From positions 195,614 through 259,613 of the forward strand of contig CASFDV010000003.1 in the NCBI GenBank assembly GCA_949293555.1: a DNA stretch of 64,000 nt, written 5' to 3'. Of the stretch, positions 16,889-24,210 are shown piece by piece (positions within the stretch are counted from its first letter, which is position 1; each line of letters begins with the position of its first letter). A program made the position numbers and the translations under genes. The notes under the pieces are model-generated. The model saw nothing but the letters and a program-made list of their open reading frames with translations. It did not search any database and was not told where the DNA came from. The DNA is from an uncultured Bacillota bacterium (GTDB taxonomy: Bacteria > Bacillota_I > Bacilli_A > RFN20 > CAG-826).

Positions 16889-18192
16889 CTAGGAAAGAAC
16901 TTGTTTCCGCGCTCGTCGATCGTTCCTGGAACGGGCGCGCCAAGGTCATCACGGGGCTTCGGAGAAGCGGCAAGAGCTACCTGCTCTTCCATCTCCTCCC
17001 GCCTCTTCTCAAGGAGAGGTTTCCGGACGCTCATGTCCATAAGTTCTCCTTCGAAAGGCCGGACGACATCGACCTTCTGGAAGGCTTCCTTCCCGAGCGG
17101 CCACTCTACGTCCGTGCGAACGGGAGGAAGCTGGTCGACCAGCGGAAGTTCCGGGCCTATCTCCGGAGCCTTCTTCACGAGGAGGGCAGGCACATCCTCC
17201 TTCTCGACGAGGTACAGGGGCTCGAGGACTTCGCCCTCGTGCTCGGAGGCGCCTTGACGGAGGAGAGGGTCGACCTCTTCGTCACCGGAAGCAACGCGCA
17301 TCTTCTTTCCAGCGACATCAGCACGGAATTCAGCGGGCGCGGGGAGCCCTTCTCCCTGAGGTCGCTCCGTTTTCGCGAGGTCATGGAGGAAAGCGCGCTT
17401 CCCTTCGAGGAATGCTATCGGCTTTATTCCCGCTACGGCGGGCTTCCGCCCGTGTGGCAGGAGAAGGACGACCGGGCGAAGGAAGAGTATCTTTCCCGTC
17501 TCGTGGAGGAGACCTACCTGCGGGACCTCCTCCTTCGCCATAAGGTCAGGGACGAGGGCTCTTTCCGCGGCCTCCTTCGTTTCCTTGCCTCTTCCGTGGG
17601 GAGCCTCGTGAGCCCGCATCGGATCGAGGAGACGTTCAAGGGCAAGGGAGCGCGCCCATACGCCCACGAGGCCATCGCGCGCCACCTCCGCTACTTCGAG
17701 GACGCCTTCCTCATCGAGGAAAGCCCGCGCTTCGACGTCGTAGGCAAACGGCATCTCGTTTCTTCCTCCAAATGGTATTTCCGGGATCTCGGCGTAAGGA
17801 ACGCCCTTCTATCCTTCCGGGAATATTCGTCCGGGCATCTCATGGAGAACATCGTGGAGGACGAGCTCCGGGCGCGCGGATATGACGTGGAGACCGCCGT
17901 CCTCCCCTACGCCCTCCGGGGCGAGCGGGGGAAGGGTCGCGTCGAGGTGGATTTCAAGGCAAGCAGAGGGTCGCTTTCCTTCTACGTTCAGTGTTGCTAC
18001 CGCATGGAAGAGGAGGGGACTCTGGCAAGGGAGACCCGCCCTCTCCTCGCCATCCGGGATGCCTTCCCGAAGATGATCGTCTTCTTCGGGGAAGGAGGGA
18101 CCTGGAGGGACGAGGACGGGATCCTTCGCGTCCCTCTCAAGGACTTCCTCGCCGGGGACATCCTAAATTGCCTGGAGAGAACGGCCTTTTGA
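16876..18192 (+). CDS. AAA ATPase with C-terminal DUF4143 domain
   Basis: 438 aa. Walker A is GLRRSGKS (residues 27-34), Walker B is ILLLDEV, and VTGSNAHLLSS is sensor 1. The C-terminal third has the DUF4143 pattern MENIVEDEL...EVDF, resembling a nuclease-like fold. These proteins are common, often horizontally spread, and of unknown function. ATG 16876 or 16879 fits the family; a longer upstream frame would run through the promoter. Codon use is more relaxed than in core genes. It has its own promoter and inverted repeat, and tandem repeats lie about 100 nt downstream. Confidence 0.88.
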   Translation: MMQFPRKELVSALVDRSWNGRAKVITGLRRSGKSYLLFHLLPPLLKERFPDAHVHKFSFERPDDIDLLEGFLPERPLYVRANGRKLVDQRKFRAYLRSLLHEEGRHILLLDEVQGLEDFALVLGGALTEERVDLFVTGSNAHLLSSDISTEFSGRGEPFSLRSLRFREVMEESALPFEECYRLYSRYGGLPPVWQEKDDRAKEEYLSRLVEETYLRDLLLRHKVRDEGSFRGLLRFLASSVGSLVSPHRIEETFKGKGARPYAHEAIARHLRYFEDAFLIEESPRFDVVGKRHLVSSSKWYFRDLGVRNALLSFREYSSGHLMENIVEDELRARGYDVETAVLPYALRGERGKGRVEVDFKASRGSLSFYVQCCYRMEEEGTLARETRPLLAIRDAFPKMIVFFGEGGTWRDEDGILRVPLKDFLAGDILNCLERTAF

Positions 18193-18213
18193 GGGGACTG
18201 GCCCCTCTTCCTT
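18191..18213 (+). terminator. Weak hairpin after the AAA gene
   Basis: GAGGGG, ACTGG loop, CCCCTC, then TTCCTT. It overlaps the stop codon. The T-run is poor. Confidence 0.4.
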
Positions 18214-18294
18214 CGACGAGGCATACAGTTTTGCCTTGGGGGTTTGGGCATTCGGCCCGCTTGGCCATGCATGTAGGTCCATGGAAGCCTAGAG

Positions 18295-18368
18295 AAGTGC
18301 AAACTCTGCACCTCTTGAAACATGAGGTGCAAATCCTGCACCTTTTCTAACTTAAAGTGCAATTTCTC
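18295..18368. repeat. Tandem repeat with 30-nt period (GTGCAAAnnCTGCACCT)
   Basis: Units begin at 18295, 18325 and 18355. The second, AGGTGCAAATCCTGCACCT, is itself palindromic (AGGTGCA/TGCACCT). The reverse strand shows the GCAGGATTT core also seen at 12564 and, altered, at 33757-33790. A 30-nt period equals 10 codons; on the minus strand it reads KVQDLHLMFQ/EVQSLHFSRL. Confidence 0.75.
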
Positions 18369-18468
18369 GGTTCCTTATCCATTTCTTGCCAGTTTTTGGG
18401 ACGGATGAGGCTCTTTCCCGCCTTCCCCGGCAATCGGGGACAATCTTGTGGCGCGACCCTTTCTCTTG

Positions 18469-18477
18469 TGCTACTAT
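18469..18477 (+). promoter_or_regulatory. Extended -10 of rpmG
   Basis: TGcTACTAT (18469-18477). The -35 is unclear (TTGTGG lies 20 nt upstream). The leader is about 25 nt. Confidence 0.4.
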
Positions 18478-18508
18478 CACGCCCGCAACGAGAAGGAAGT
18501 GATAAGGA

Positions 18509-18673
18509 ATGGCCAAGGCGAAGAAGCGCGAGAACACGACGCTCAAGTGCTCCGAGTGCGGGGAGCACAACTACATCAGCACCCGCAACAAGAAGACCCA
18601 CCCCCAGAAGCTGGAGATCATGAAGTTCTGCTCCCGCTGCGGGAAGATGACCCTCCACAAGGAGGCGAAGTAA
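18509..18673 (+). CDS. rpmG: 50S ribosomal protein L33, zinc-binding form
   Basis: 54 aa, the usual length. Two Cys pairs (CSEC near residue 14 and CSRC near residue 41) mark the zinc-containing C+ form. The sequence starts MAKAKKRENTTLKC and contains the typical YISTRNKK. Monocistronic: Shine-Dalgarno GAAGGAAGT lies upstream and a strong terminator follows directly. secE and nusG, frequent neighbours, are not here. Confidence 0.93.
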   Translation: MAKAKKRENTTLKCSECGEHNYISTRNKKTHPQKLEIMKFCSRCGKMTLHKEAK

Positions 18674-18676
18674 GGG

Positions 18677-18697
18677 AAGGCCTCCGGGCCTTTTTTT
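18677..18697 (+). terminator. Intrinsic terminator of rpmG
   Basis: AAGGCC, TCCG loop, GGCCTT, followed by TTTTT. Confidence 0.85.
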
Positions 18698-18704
18698 CTT
18701 GGCG

Positions 18705-19337
18705 ATGGAAGTCCTGCCCTACTGCCCCGGAGGACTCGCGGGGAACATCTACCTTCTTCGCTCGGAGGAAGGCTTCCTCCTCGTCGACGCGGGCCTCGCC
18801 CCCGGGAAGGGGCTCCGTTCCTTCCTGGAGAAGGAAGGGGCCTTCCCCCTCCTCGCCATCCTCCTCACGCACGGCCACTTCGACCACATGGGAGGGCTCC
18901 TTTCTCTTCCAAAGGACGTCCCTCTCTATCTCGGGGAAGAGGACCTCCCCTTCCTCGGGGATCCCCGTTTGAACGGCACCCTCCTCTTCGGGGAGGAGCC
19001 CCTTTCCCTTTCCTGGGAGAACGCCCTTTCTCCTCAGGACGGGGAGGAAGCCCGGATCGGAGGGATCCTCGTCCGCTTCCTGAAGGTCCCCTACCACACG
19101 CCCGGGAGCCTCGCCTTCTATCTCCCGGAGGAAGGGATCCTATTCAGCGGGGACGCCCTCTTCCGGGACGGGATCGGAAGAAGCGACCTCCCGGGGGGCG
19201 AGCCGCGGAAGGAAGAGGGCTCCCTCAGGAAGATCCTCTCGCTCCCGGGGGAGACGCTCGTCTATCCGGGCCATGGGAAAAGGACGACGGTCCTCCGGGA
19301 ACGCCAGAGCCTTTTCCCGGGCTGGGACGGGCGCTAG
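18705..19337 (+). CDS. Metallo-beta-lactamase-fold hydrolase (glyoxalase II-like)
   Basis: 210 aa. The signature THGHFDH (near residue 58) and later His/Asp ligands in PYHTPGS, FSGDALF and VYPGHG give a complete two-metal site as in YqgX/GloB-like thiolesterases. The substrate cannot be told. ATG 18705 lies just after the rpmG terminator and no Shine-Dalgarno is evident, so a new short-leader promoter overlapping the terminator is likely but was not identified. Confidence 0.85.
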   Translation: MEVLPYCPGGLAGNIYLLRSEEGFLLVDAGLAPGKGLRSFLEKEGAFPLLAILLTHGHFDHMGGLLSLPKDVPLYLGEEDLPFLGDPRLNGTLLFGEEPLSLSWENALSPQDGEEARIGGILVRFLKVPYHTPGSLAFYLPEEGILFSGDALFRDGIGRSDLPGGEPRKEEGSLRKILSLPGETLVYPGHGKRTTVLRERQSLFPGWDGR

Positions 19338-19352
19338 GGACTGGAAGGAAAA

Positions 19353-19373
19353 GGCGGGACTCCGGATCCCGCC
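19353..19373. terminator. Bidirectional terminator between convergent genes
   Basis: GGCGGGA, 7-nt loop, TCCCGCC. An A-run precedes it (T-run for the minus-strand gene) and CCTTCCTC follows. Confidence 0.65.
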
Positions 19374-19382
19374 CCTTCCTCA

Positions 19383-20027
19383 TCAGGCTTCCTCGGAAGC
19401 TTCCGCCCTCGTTTCCTCTTTTCCGGGAGGCCTCTTCCGGGGAAGGGCTCCCCATGCATCCAGGAGAAGGAGGGCGAGGAAGAGAAGGGTTCCCGCGGCG
19501 GAAACGAAGTAGCCCACCTGGGCGAGGTTGAAGGAGCTCTCGGTGTCCTTGAGGGCGATGACCAGCGGGTGGTTGGAATCCCCTGCGGCATTCTCCATCG
19601 GGGCGAGGACGTACGTGCGGATGTAGAAGCCGGAAGTGACGACCGTTTCCCTGAGCTCCCATCCTACGGCGGTCCCGCCTTCCAGGACGTAGGGACGGAA
19701 CCCCGTGTCCATCGTGATCGCCTGGACCAGGGAATAGGCGCCCGAGACGAGGGTCAGGGCCATCATGCATGGCGGGACCACGAAGTCCCACCATCTCCGC
19801 CTTTTCCTCGTGAATATGGCGTATACGAGGAGCATTGCCTCGACGAGGAAGGATGCAAGGTAGACCCCGCTCAGCTGCTCGGGGAGGAAGGTCCCGCCCG
19901 TAAAGGCCATGAGGAGCGAGTCCAGGAGGAAGGGGACAGACGCGCAAAGAAGCGCGAGGAGGAACGGCGAGCCAAGGAAGGAGGGCCTCCCCCTGCCCTC
20001 CCGCGGCCTCTGGCATCCCTTGCCCAT
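19383..20027 (-). CDS. Hypothetical four-helix membrane protein
   Basis: 214 aa with four hydrophobic segments at roughly residues 17-44, 50-75, 85-108 and 170-195, Arg/Lys-rich loops (FTRKRRR) and an acidic C-terminal tail. A larger external loop separates helices 3 and 4. Start ATG 20027 follows a GGGGGG-rich ribosome site. No family recognised. Convergent with the metallo-hydrolase and divergent from efp. Confidence 0.65.
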   Translation of the reverse strand: MGKGCQRPREGRGRPSFLGSPFLLALLCASVPFLLDSLLMAFTGGTFLPEQLSGVYLASFLVEAMLLVYAIFTRKRRRWWDFVVPPCMMALTLVSGAYSLVQAITMDTGFRPYVLEGGTAVGWELRETVVTSGFYIRTYVLAPMENAAGDSNHPLVIALKDTESSFNLAQVGYFVSAAGTLLFLALLLLDAWGALPRKRPPGKEETRAEASEEA

Positions 20028-20139
20028 CTTCCGTCCCCCCTTTCCCCTTGGATTATGACAAAGCAAAAAAAACAAGGCAACCCGCGGAAGGAAGCCCCCG
20101 ATCCGCCTCCTTCCTATGGAAGGACCGCTCCTCGCGCGC

Positions 20140-20145
20140 TACAAT
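20140..20145 (+). promoter_or_regulatory. -10 of efp
   Basis: TACAAT with a poor -35 (TGGAAG, spacer 17). The leader is about 28 nt and contains the Shine-Dalgarno AAAGGAG (20166-20172). Confidence 0.45.
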
Positions 20146-20179
20146 CCCCTTCGGTTTTCCAACGGAAAGGAGTTTTCTT

Positions 20180-20737
20180 ATGAACGTCACCGAGCTTAGG
20201 CCGGGCAACTACTTCGAGGACGAGGACGCCCTCTACCAGGTCATCGACATCCTCCTCAACAAGACCGCGATGCGGAAGATGGTCGCGAAGATCAAGGTGC
20301 GGAACGTCCGCACCGGGGCGATCACCGAGCTCGCCAGGAACAGCGGCTACGACGTGGAGCAGGTGTCCGTCACCAAGCAGAACATGCAGTACCTCTACGA
20401 CGCCGGCGAGACCCTCGTCTTCATGAACCCCGACACCTACGAGCAGATCGAGATCGGGAAGGTCGCCCTCGAGCGCGAGATCCCCTACCTCGCCCCCAAC
20501 GGGAACGTCATCGTCCAGAGCTACGAGGACGAGGTGCTCGGCATCGAGCTGCCCGCGAAGGTCACCCTCGAGGTCGTCGACACCGAGCCCGGGGTGCGCG
20601 GGGACACCGTCACCAACGGGGGGAGCAAGGACGCGCGGCTCGAGACCGGGCTCACGATCAAGGTGCCCCTCTTCGTCAACATCGGGGACAAGGTGCTCAT
20701 CGACACCGCCTCCGGGAAGTACGACAAGAGGGCCTAG
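20180..20737 (+). CDS. efp: Elongation factor P with non-canonical tip loop
   Basis: 185 aa, full length, with three beta-barrel domains. MQYLYDAGETLVFMN and the C-terminal GDTVTNGG...GDKVLIDT are typical. EF-P rescues ribosomes stalled at polyproline. The domain I tip reads NKTAMRKM where Bacillus-type proteins have VKPGKGAA; aligned without gaps, the usually modified Lys is Met31, with Arg32 next. Shine-Dalgarno AAAGGAG is 7 nt before ATG 20180. yneF follows after 2 nt. Confidence 0.93.
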   Translation: MNVTELRPGNYFEDEDALYQVIDILLNKTAMRKMVAKIKVRNVRTGAITELARNSGYDVEQVSVTKQNMQYLYDAGETLVFMNPDTYEQIEIGKVALEREIPYLAPNGNVIVQSYEDEVLGIELPAKVTLEVVDTEPGVRGDTVTNGGSKDARLETGLTIKVPLFVNIGDKVLIDTASGKYDKRA

Positions 20738-20739
20738 CC

Positions 20740-20964
20740 ATGATGGAGATCGCCATCTGGCAGTTCGTCCTCTACCTCGTCCTCCTCTTCGTCGTGGGGG
20801 CCGTCGGGGCCTTCTTCCTCGCCCGCTGGCTCTTCAAGCGCGAGCTTGAGAAGCACCCGCCGATTGGCGAGGCCCAGATCCGCGCGATGTTCCAGGCCAT
20901 GGGCAGGAAGCCCAGCGAGGCCCAGATCCGCGCGGTGATGAAGTCGATGAAGAAGGGGCAGTAG
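20740..20964 (+). CDS. YneF family (UPF0154) small membrane protein
   Basis: 74 aa. One N-terminal transmembrane helix (residues 6-30) is followed by the conserved basic tail (HPPIGEAQIRAMFQAMGRKPSE). The family is widespread in Firmicutes including Mollicutes; its function is unknown. ATG 20740 or 20743 is possible. It shares a transcript with efp and is closed by a terminator. Confidence 0.85.
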   Translation: MMEIAIWQFVLYLVLLFVVGAVGAFFLARWLFKRELEKHPPIGEAQIRAMFQAMGRKPSEAQIRAVMKSMKKGQ

Positions 20965-20967
20965 GGC

Positions 20968-23121
20968 CTACTCTTCCTGAGGGGAGCCTTCCGGGGCTCC
21001 CTTTTTCTTGCTCTCGAAGCAGGTCCAGGCGGGCGTCCCGAGGAGAAGGAGGGCGAGGGAGCACCAGGCGAAGGGCTCGAGGATCCTCCTCGCCAAAGGG
21101 CCGGGGTAGCGGAGCTCGAGCGTCCATTCCCCTTCCGGGACCTCGAGGGCGAGGAAGCCGTCGACGGAAGAGACGGCGGCGGAAACCCTCTCCCCGTCCT
21201 TCCCGAGGAGCGTCCCCTCGTAGCCGTCGTAGTAGATCTGGGGGAACTGGACGAGGGAGTCCTCCCGGGCGAGGAGCGAGAAGTCCGCCTCGGGCGTGCT
21301 GAGCGAGAGGATCGCGATCTCGCCTTCGCCCTCGAGGAAGACCGGGGTCACGTACTCCTCGATCCCGAAGGGCGGCTCCTCGTGCTCGACGATGTCCTTC
21401 CCGAGGGTGTGGACGAGGCTATCGGGGTAGTCGCTCTCCGCCTTCCCGTCGAAGATGTCGTAGATGATCCTGGGGAAGTACTCGTTCTGGTGGCCGAAGT
21501 GGTCGATCTCGCTGACCGAGGAGACGGTCGGCTCCACGTTATGGCCGTTCCCCTTCTCGACCGCCCAGATCCTCTTGTCCACCGTCGCCATCTGGAGGAC
21601 GAGGAAGAAGATCGAGAGCCCGAGGGCGATGGGCGCGGCCTCCTTCCTTCCTCTCCCGAGGCGCAGGAGGGGGAGGAGGAAGAGGAGGAATCCCATCCAG
21701 AAGAAGCCCCACCAGCGGAAGGGGAACTGGCAGAGGCGGAGGAAGGAAGGCGCGATCCTCCAGAAATAGGGGAGGAAGAGCGCGATGAGGGCGAGCCCCA
21801 TCGTCAGGATCCCCGAGAAAAGCTCCCCTTCCTTGAGAAGCGCCCGGAAATCCAGCCTTTCCTCGCAAAGGCCGTGGGAAAGGAGGGCGAGCCTTTCCCT
21901 CCTCTCCTCCCCGGGAGGAAGGATCACCATCACGAGGTAGCAGAGGAAATAGAGGAGGAAGGCGAGGAAGAGCTCGAGCCTCGCCCCCATGAGGAGGGGA
22001 ACCCCGAGGGTGAAGAGAAGGAGCGCCAGCGCGCGCGTGAGGAAGAGCGTCCATCCCTCGAGGCCGCTCCTTTTCCTAAGGAAGAGGTCGAGCGCATAGG
22101 AAAGCCCGATCGCGACGGGATATAGGACGAGCCCCAATGTCCAGGAGAGGAAGGTGTCGCCCGCGCCACTTGGCTGGTACTGGTCGCGCCAGGGGAAGTT
22201 GAGGAAGCCCGCGTACTGCATGCTCATCGGCACCGTCCCGACCAGATGGCCCGCCTCCGTCCACATGACTTCCTCGTCCGAGACGAGGTAGGCGCCCGAG
22301 GAAAGGGCGGATGCCATCGGGACGAGGAAGGGGAGGACGAGGAAGAGGGCGAGCGCGGCAGCGGGGAGGATCCGGACCCAGAAGCCCTTCTCCTTGGCCA
22401 GGCGGAGGCAGTCCTTGAAGCGGAAGGCCGCCATCAGGAGGAGGGCGAGCACTTCGAGGAAGGCGGTGTAGGGGTGGCTGAGGGCCGTACCGGCGATCGA
22501 GAGGGCGAGGATCGAATAGGGCGCTATGCGCGGGGATTCGTCCGTGAAGATCCGGTAGGCCCCGTAGAAGGCGAGGGGCGGGAACATGAGGGCGAAGGCC
22601 TCGCTCAAGGAGAAGCGGTAAAGGAAGCAGAAGAGGCGGTAGGGCATGAACACGTAGAAGATGCCCAGCGCCAGGGCGAGGCTCCTCCGCCCCGTGGCCT
22701 TGTAGGCGAGAAGGTAGGCGAAGGCCCCCGAGACGAAGAGGGAAAGGACGGCGACCGTCTTGATGGAGCCGATGAGCGTCGCCCCCGCCCATTCGAAGAG
22801 ATAGGCGAGGATTGCCGCGAGGTACTGGAACAGGAGGCCGTAGAAAAGGCCCATGTTCATCGCGTAGTTCCCCATGTAGACGTGGTTCGTGGAGAAGAGG
22901 AACCCGTGCTGAAGGCCGTAGTAGACGTCGTATGCCATCGCCAGCTGCACCGTCCCGTCGTCCCCGTCGGTGATCCAGGGGAAGAGGACCCACACCCAAA
23001 GGGCGATGAGCGAGCAAAGGAGGATGACCCCGTAGGGGAAGAGGCGGTGGAACCAGGAGAGCGCCTTGCTCCCCTCCACGGGGGCGGGGAGCGCCCCTTC
23101 CTTCCTGACGCGGATGCTCAT
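20968..23121 (-). CDS. Large multi-pass membrane protein, YfhO/GT-C-like
   Basis: 717 aa with about 12-13 hydrophobic helices over residues 20-520, a soluble region at ~530-680 and a final helix. The first loop (DGDDGTVQLAMAYDVYYGL) resembles PTPS-related/YfhO membrane proteins, which may be glycan glycosyltransferases or flippases. No catalytic motif is certain. Start ATG 23121 was preferred over one 29 codons upstream, which adds a low-complexity stretch. Single gene, convergent with efp-yneF. Confidence 0.75.
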   Translation of the reverse strand: MSIRVRKEGALPAPVEGSKALSWFHRLFPYGVILLCSLIALWVWVLFPWITDGDDGTVQLAMAYDVYYGLQHGFLFSTNHVYMGNYAMNMGLFYGLLFQYLAAILAYLFEWAGATLIGSIKTVAVLSLFVSGAFAYLLAYKATGRRSLALALGIFYVFMPYRLFCFLYRFSLSEAFALMFPPLAFYGAYRIFTDESPRIAPYSILALSIAGTALSHPYTAFLEVLALLLMAAFRFKDCLRLAKEKGFWVRILPAAALALFLVLPFLVPMASALSSGAYLVSDEEVMWTEAGHLVGTVPMSMQYAGFLNFPWRDQYQPSGAGDTFLSWTLGLVLYPVAIGLSYALDLFLRKRSGLEGWTLFLTRALALLLFTLGVPLLMGARLELFLAFLLYFLCYLVMVILPPGEERRERLALLSHGLCEERLDFRALLKEGELFSGILTMGLALIALFLPYFWRIAPSFLRLCQFPFRWWGFFWMGFLLFLLPLLRLGRGRKEAAPIALGLSIFFLVLQMATVDKRIWAVEKGNGHNVEPTVSSVSEIDHFGHQNEYFPRIIYDIFDGKAESDYPDSLVHTLGKDIVEHEEPPFGIEEYVTPVFLEGEGEIAILSLSTPEADFSLLAREDSLVQFPQIYYDGYEGTLLGKDGERVSAAVSSVDGFLALEVPEGEWTLELRYPGPLARRILEPFAWCSLALLLLGTPAWTCFESKKKGAPEGSPQEE
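20982..21006 (+). terminator. Terminator of efp-yneF
   Basis: GGGAGCC, 6-nt loop, GGCTCCC, TTTTT. It lies inside the 3' end of the convergent minus-strand gene, so it is also coding. Confidence 0.85.
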
Positions 23122-23158
23122 GGATGGAGTTATAAGCAAAGCGCGCGCATGCGACAAG

Positions 23159-23185
23159 GGGAGAGGAGAGAAAGCCTCCTCTCCC
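23159..23185. other. 9-bp hairpin upstream of the membrane protein gene
   Basis: GGGAGAGGA and TCCTCTCCC around a 9-nt loop, 38 nt before the start codon. No T-run, so a leader structure rather than a terminator. Confidence 0.5.
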
Positions 23186-23345
23186 GAGGGAATTCGCCTC
23201 GCCTGCAAGAAGGAGGGGAGAAGGGGCCAGGGACCTTGGCCAGACGGGCAGGGATCAGGCTCGGAAACTTGCAGCGAAATTTTCGGAAGGCATTTTTACT
23301 ACGCCATCCATAAGTTCCGATGAACTCTATCCCAATTAGTTTTTG

Positions 23346-23368
23346 AGTGCTACTAGAAAACTACTAGA
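23346..23368. repeat. Double CTACTAG at the plsY 3' end
   Basis: CTACTAG occurs twice, AAAA apart. On the plsY strand the motif forms the tandem stop TAGTAG. Confidence 0.5.
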
Positions 23369-24113
23369 TTCTGTCAACTTCTCTCGTAGACCAGTCCGCG
23401 GCCTTCTCCGTCCCGGCGCGGAGCCTTTTGATGTTGGGGATGTGCCGGATGACGAGCACGAGGTAGGCCAGGAAGGCCGCCCCGAGGCTCCACCAGCCGA
23501 AGGAGAGCCCGCCGGGGAGGAGGCCGAAGGTCCAGGTGAGGATTCCCCCCTCCCAGCCTGTCCCGAGGGCGACGCTCCCGAGGATGATCTCGAAGAGGAG
23601 GAGGATTGCCCCGGAGACGAGGCTCGAGAAGGAGACGACCTTCTTCCGGATGGCGAGGACGAGGAAGAAGCTGAGGAAGCAAAGGAGGAAGCCGAGCCAG
23701 CTCGTGCCCCCGACGATCGCCATGAAGCAGGCGACCCCCTTCCCGCCCTTGAACTTCAGCCAGACGGGGTAGCAGTGCCCGAGGGAAGCCATCAGGGCGG
23801 CCGCCCAGGGAAGATAGGCTCCCTCGAGCCAGAGGACGCCCTCCCCATAGGGGAAGAGGAAGCGCGCGATCGCCCAGCTCGCCCAGAAGACGAGCGCGGT
23901 CTTGAGGATGTCGAGGACGATGACGAGGAAGCCGATCTTTTTCCCGAACACCCTTCCGGCGTTCGTCCCCCCGGGGTTCCCGGAGCCATATTTCCTAAGG
24001 TCCTTCTTGTAGAGCCACTTCCCGAGGAGAAGGCTCGTGGGGATGGAGCCGACGAGGTAGCCCCCAAGGAGAAGGCCGAGGAGCAGGAGGAGGTTCATGA
24101 CCCAGTTTTCCAT
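23364..24113 (-). CDS. plsY: Acyl-phosphate glycerol-3-phosphate acyltransferase PlsY
   Basis: 249 aa with five to seven membrane helices. Motif 1 is GSGNPGGTNAGR and motif 2 is KFKGGKGVA, both needed for catalysis. It makes lysophosphatidic acid from acyl-phosphate, the first membrane lipid step. ATG 24113 is supported by a -10 TATAGT 7 nt upstream. Divergent from parE, as yneS and parE are in Bacillus. Confidence 0.95.
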   Translation of the reverse strand: MENWVMNLLLLLGLLLGGYLVGSIPTSLLLGKWLYKKDLRKYGSGNPGGTNAGRVFGKKIGFLVIVLDILKTALVFWASWAIARFLFPYGEGVLWLEGAYLPWAAALMASLGHCYPVWLKFKGGKGVACFMAIVGGTSWLGFLLCFLSFFLVLAIRKKVVSFSSLVSGAILLLFEIILGSVALGTGWEGGILTWTFGLLPGGLSFGWWSLGAAFLAYLVLVIRHIPNIKRLRAGTEKAADWSTREVDRI

Positions 24114-24120
24114 CCTAGGC

Positions 24121-24126
24121 ACTATA
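24121..24126 (-). promoter_or_regulatory. -10 of plsY (leaderless type)
   Basis: TATAGT on the minus strand, 7 nt before ATG 24113. Confidence 0.5.
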
Positions 24127-24197
24127 CAACAGGAGGTTTCTCTCCAAAAAGCGGGAACCTGCGGAGGTTTCCCCTTAGGGGAAGCCCCGATCCGGGT

Positions 24198-24203
24198 TAT
24201 AAT
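24198..24203 (+). promoter_or_regulatory. -10 TATAAT of parE (leaderless type)
   Basis: Perfect TATAAT 7 nt before ATG 24211; a weak TTAGGG -35 lies 17 nt upstream. A short palindrome TTCCCCTTAGGGGAA (24168-24182) overlaps this -35. Confidence 0.6.
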
Positions 24204-24210
24204 CCGCACG

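Larger units (their letters stand above)
18193..18508. other. Gene-free stretch between the AAA gene and rpmG
   Basis: 316 nt. It contains a weak terminator, the tandem 30-nt repeat at 18295-18368 and the rpmG promoter region. No protein gene is convincing on either strand. Confidence 0.6.

Noticed and set aside
16876..18192. Toxin-antitoxin or defence island around the AAA gene
   Set aside because: No second gene of a known pair is adjacent; the neighbours are a lipoprotein and rpmG.
18295..18368. Possible CRISPR array
   Set aside because: Units are contiguous with no spacers, only two and a half copies, and no cas genes are present.
23159..23185. Terminator for the membrane protein gene
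   Set aside because: It lies upstream of the gene, has no T-run on either strand, and so is noted only as a hairpin.
24114..24210. Riboswitch between plsY and parE
   Set aside because: Both genes appear to be transcribed from next to their start codons, leaving no leader; the palindrome at 24168-24182 is too small.
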